Assembly (NCBI GenBank): GCA_902557965.1
Contig: CACECK010000003.1
Coordinates: 62,001-126,000, forward strand
Direction: 5' to 3'
Length of the DNA stretch: 64,000 nucleotides
Origin: an uncultured SAR86 cluster bacterium
Lineage (GTDB): Bacteria; Pseudomonadota; Gammaproteobacteria; Magnimaribacterales; D2472
The first letter of the stretch is position 1, and each line of letters starts with the position of its first letter. The position numbers and the translations under genes were made by a program. The notes under the pieces are model-generated. The model did not search any database, had not been told where the DNA came from, and saw only the letters and a list, made by a program, of their open reading frames with translations. This document shows, piece by piece, positions 62,787 to 64,000 of the stretch.

Positions 62787-63887
62787 ATGGGACCACTAAA
62801 AGGTATAAAAATAGTTGAATTTTCTGGAATTGGTCCAGGTCCATTTTGTGGAATGCTATTAGCTGATTTAGGAGCTGATGTAATTAGGATCAGCCGAAAA
62901 GATGCACAGGGAATGGAAAATAAATTTGATATTCACAATAGATCGAAAAGGACGATTACCGCAGATCTGAAGAACAAAGAGTCTGTAGATGAAATTTTAA
63001 AACTTATTGGACAAGTTGATGTTGTTTTTGAAGGGTTTCGACCAGGAGTGATGGAAAAATTAGGTTTAGGGCCTGATGTTTGTCTTAAGATCAATCCCAA
63101 ACTTATTTATGGAAGAATGACCGGTTGGGGTCAAGAGGGTCCTATGTCTAAGATGGCTGGTCATGATATAAATTACATAAGCTTAACAGGTGCCTTAAAT
63201 GCAATAGGTAGAAAAGATTCTAATCCTTTACCACCATTAAATTTAATTGGTGATTATGGTGGGGGTGGTATGCATCTAGCTTTTGGAATTGTGTCCGGAC
63301 TAATACATTCATTAAGAACAGGTGAGGGTCAGATCGTTGATTCCACAATGGTTGACGGAGCATTATCATTAATGTCATTTTTTTATTCTTTAAAAGAAAT
63401 GGGCCACTGGGATGATCAACGTGAATCAAATCTACTTGATGGACACGCTCATTTTTATGATACCTACATGTGTGCAGACAATAAGTACATTGCAATTGGT
63501 TCAATAGAACCACAGTTTTATAAGGAATTACTAGATAAGCTTGAGATTGATGATCAGCGCTTTTTAGATCAATACAATAAAGACCTATGGCCAGAACTTA
63601 AAAATTTGATTGCATCAAAAGTAATATTAAAAACTAGGTCTGAATGGGAAGATATTTTTTCAGGTACCGATGCATGCGTAACACCAGTGCTTAATATGTC
63701 TGAAGCCAAACAAAATATCCACAACGTTAAAAGAAATGCCTTTACAGACGTAGATGGCTTCAATCAACCAAGTGCTTCACCTCGATATTCAGTTACAAAA
63801 CCAGAAATCAAACATAATGCTAAGCAGGTTGGTTCTGACTTTGATGAAGTTTGTAATGAGTTTGGTTTATCAAAAGCAGCGTTTTAA
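62787..63887 (+). CDS. CaiB/BaiF CoA-transferase family, alpha-methylacyl-CoA racemase-like
   Basis: 366 aa. It begins MGPLKGIKIVEFSGIGPGPFCGMLLADLGADVIRI, the family III CoA-transferase start. The racemase catalytic pair is present as His in KMAGHDINYISLTGAL and Asp in LIGDYGGGGMHLAFG, pointing to Amacr rather than a CoA-transferase. It would epimerise 2-methyl-branched acyl-CoAs before beta-oxidation. A -10-like TAATAT ends 6 nt before the ATG with TAGTCA upstream. It shares the stop tetranucleotide TTAA with the convergent tatD-like gene. Confidence 0.9.
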   Translation: MGPLKGIKIVEFSGIGPGPFCGMLLADLGADVIRISRKDAQGMENKFDIHNRSKRTITADLKNKESVDEILKLIGQVDVVFEGFRPGVMEKLGLGPDVCLKINPKLIYGRMTGWGQEGPMSKMAGHDINYISLTGALNAIGRKDSNPLPPLNLIGDYGGGGMHLAFGIVSGLIHSLRTGEGQIVDSTMVDGALSLMSFFYSLKEMGHWDDQRESNLLDGHAHFYDTYMCADNKYIAIGSIEPQFYKELLDKLEIDDQRFLDQYNKDLWPELKNLIASKVILKTRSEWEDIFSGTDACVTPVLNMSEAKQNIHNVKRNAFTDVDGFNQPSASPRYSVTKPEIKHNAKQVGSDFDEVCNEFGLSKAAF

Positions 63888-64000
63888 GCTTCAAAAAAAC
63901 TTAAGCTATTCTTATAAGTTTGTTCTCTTAATTTTTCCTCATCAACTTTCATTAAATTTGCAACTGCAGTAGCAATATGATTTAAATGATATGGCTCATT
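63884..64000 (-). CDS. TatD-family hydrolase, C-terminal end (partial)
   Basis: Only the last 38 codons lie in the window; the gene continues past 64000. The minus strand reads NEPYHLNHIATAVANLMKVD, then EEKLREQTYKNSLSFFEA and a stop. This matches the end of TatD-type metal-dependent DNases, where an NEP...(hydrophobic)...A helix is followed by a Thr/Asn-x-x-x-hydrophobic-Phe tail. It is not in the ORF track. The metal-binding part is outside the window, so the assignment is moderate. Confidence 0.65.
   Translation of the reverse strand, partial: NEPYHLNHIATAVANLMKVDEEKLREQTYKNSLSFFEA

Overview
The window is AT-rich DNA from a gammaproteobacterium. The core gene order points there: tig-clpP-clpX-lon-hupB-ppiD, and the gloB-mltD pair divergent from rnhA-dnaQ. 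Three large TonB-dependent receptors (TBDRs), a TtpC-type TonB operon, an alternative oxidase, acyl-CoA enzymes and almost no intergenic space suggest a streamlined marine lineage, plausibly SAR86-like. That placement is inferred from gene content, not from a tree. I saw no insertion sequence, prophage, CRISPR array or integron.

Layout. 1-2.3 kb: end of trhO, a GST-like protein and glutamate dehydrogenase. 2.4-10.4 kb: tRNA-His, then the protein quality-control cluster (trigger factor, ClpXP, Lon, HU, PpiD). 10.4-13.8 kb: oppA-oppB-oppC without ATPase genes. 13.8-18.6 kb: mltD and gloB (minus strand), then rnhA-dnaQ-gltX (plus strand). 18.7-26.4 kb: TBDR 1, a DASS transporter, gamma-glutamyltranspeptidase and a convergent exported AbgB-like M20 amidohydrolase. 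26.4-29.3 kb (minus): thiolase-like protein, methyltransferase, fabI. 29.5-35.1 kb: TBDR 2, a stand-alone TonB C-terminal-domain protein, a NAPE-PLD-like hydrolase and an unknown exported protein, then tRNA-Ala. 35.4-44.7 kb: mixed metabolism, including a flavin monooxygenase, alternative oxidase, PhzF, thymidine kinase, glutaryl-CoA dehydrogenase and an exported S9 peptidase. 45-56 kb: TBDR 3, then DUF3450-TtpC-ExbB-ExbD-TonB-TPR, then an ATPase/adaptor/permease exporter. 56-59 kb: three glycosyltransferase-like genes. 59.3-64 kb: small protein, HPP, BolA, a frameshifted RND transporter, a CaiB-family enzyme and the end of a tatD-like gene.

How the parts fit. The TonB operon probably energises the three receptors. 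The exported peptidases, GGT and M20 hydrolase beside them look like scavenging enzymes for organic nitrogen and peptides, with OppABC and the DASS carrier moving products across the inner membrane.

Two window-wide features stand out. Many genes lack a Shine-Dalgarno site and instead carry a -10-like hexamer ending about 6-7 nt before the ATG, suggesting leaderless mRNAs; the TBDR and HU genes have strong Shine-Dalgarno sites. All eight convergent gene pairs abut or overlap at their stop codons, three of them through one shared TTAA. I found no single unknown multigene system that I could defend as new. The best leads are the leaderless promoter grammar, the GGT/M20/DASS/TBDR locus, two very small unannotated ORFs and the RND frameshift.
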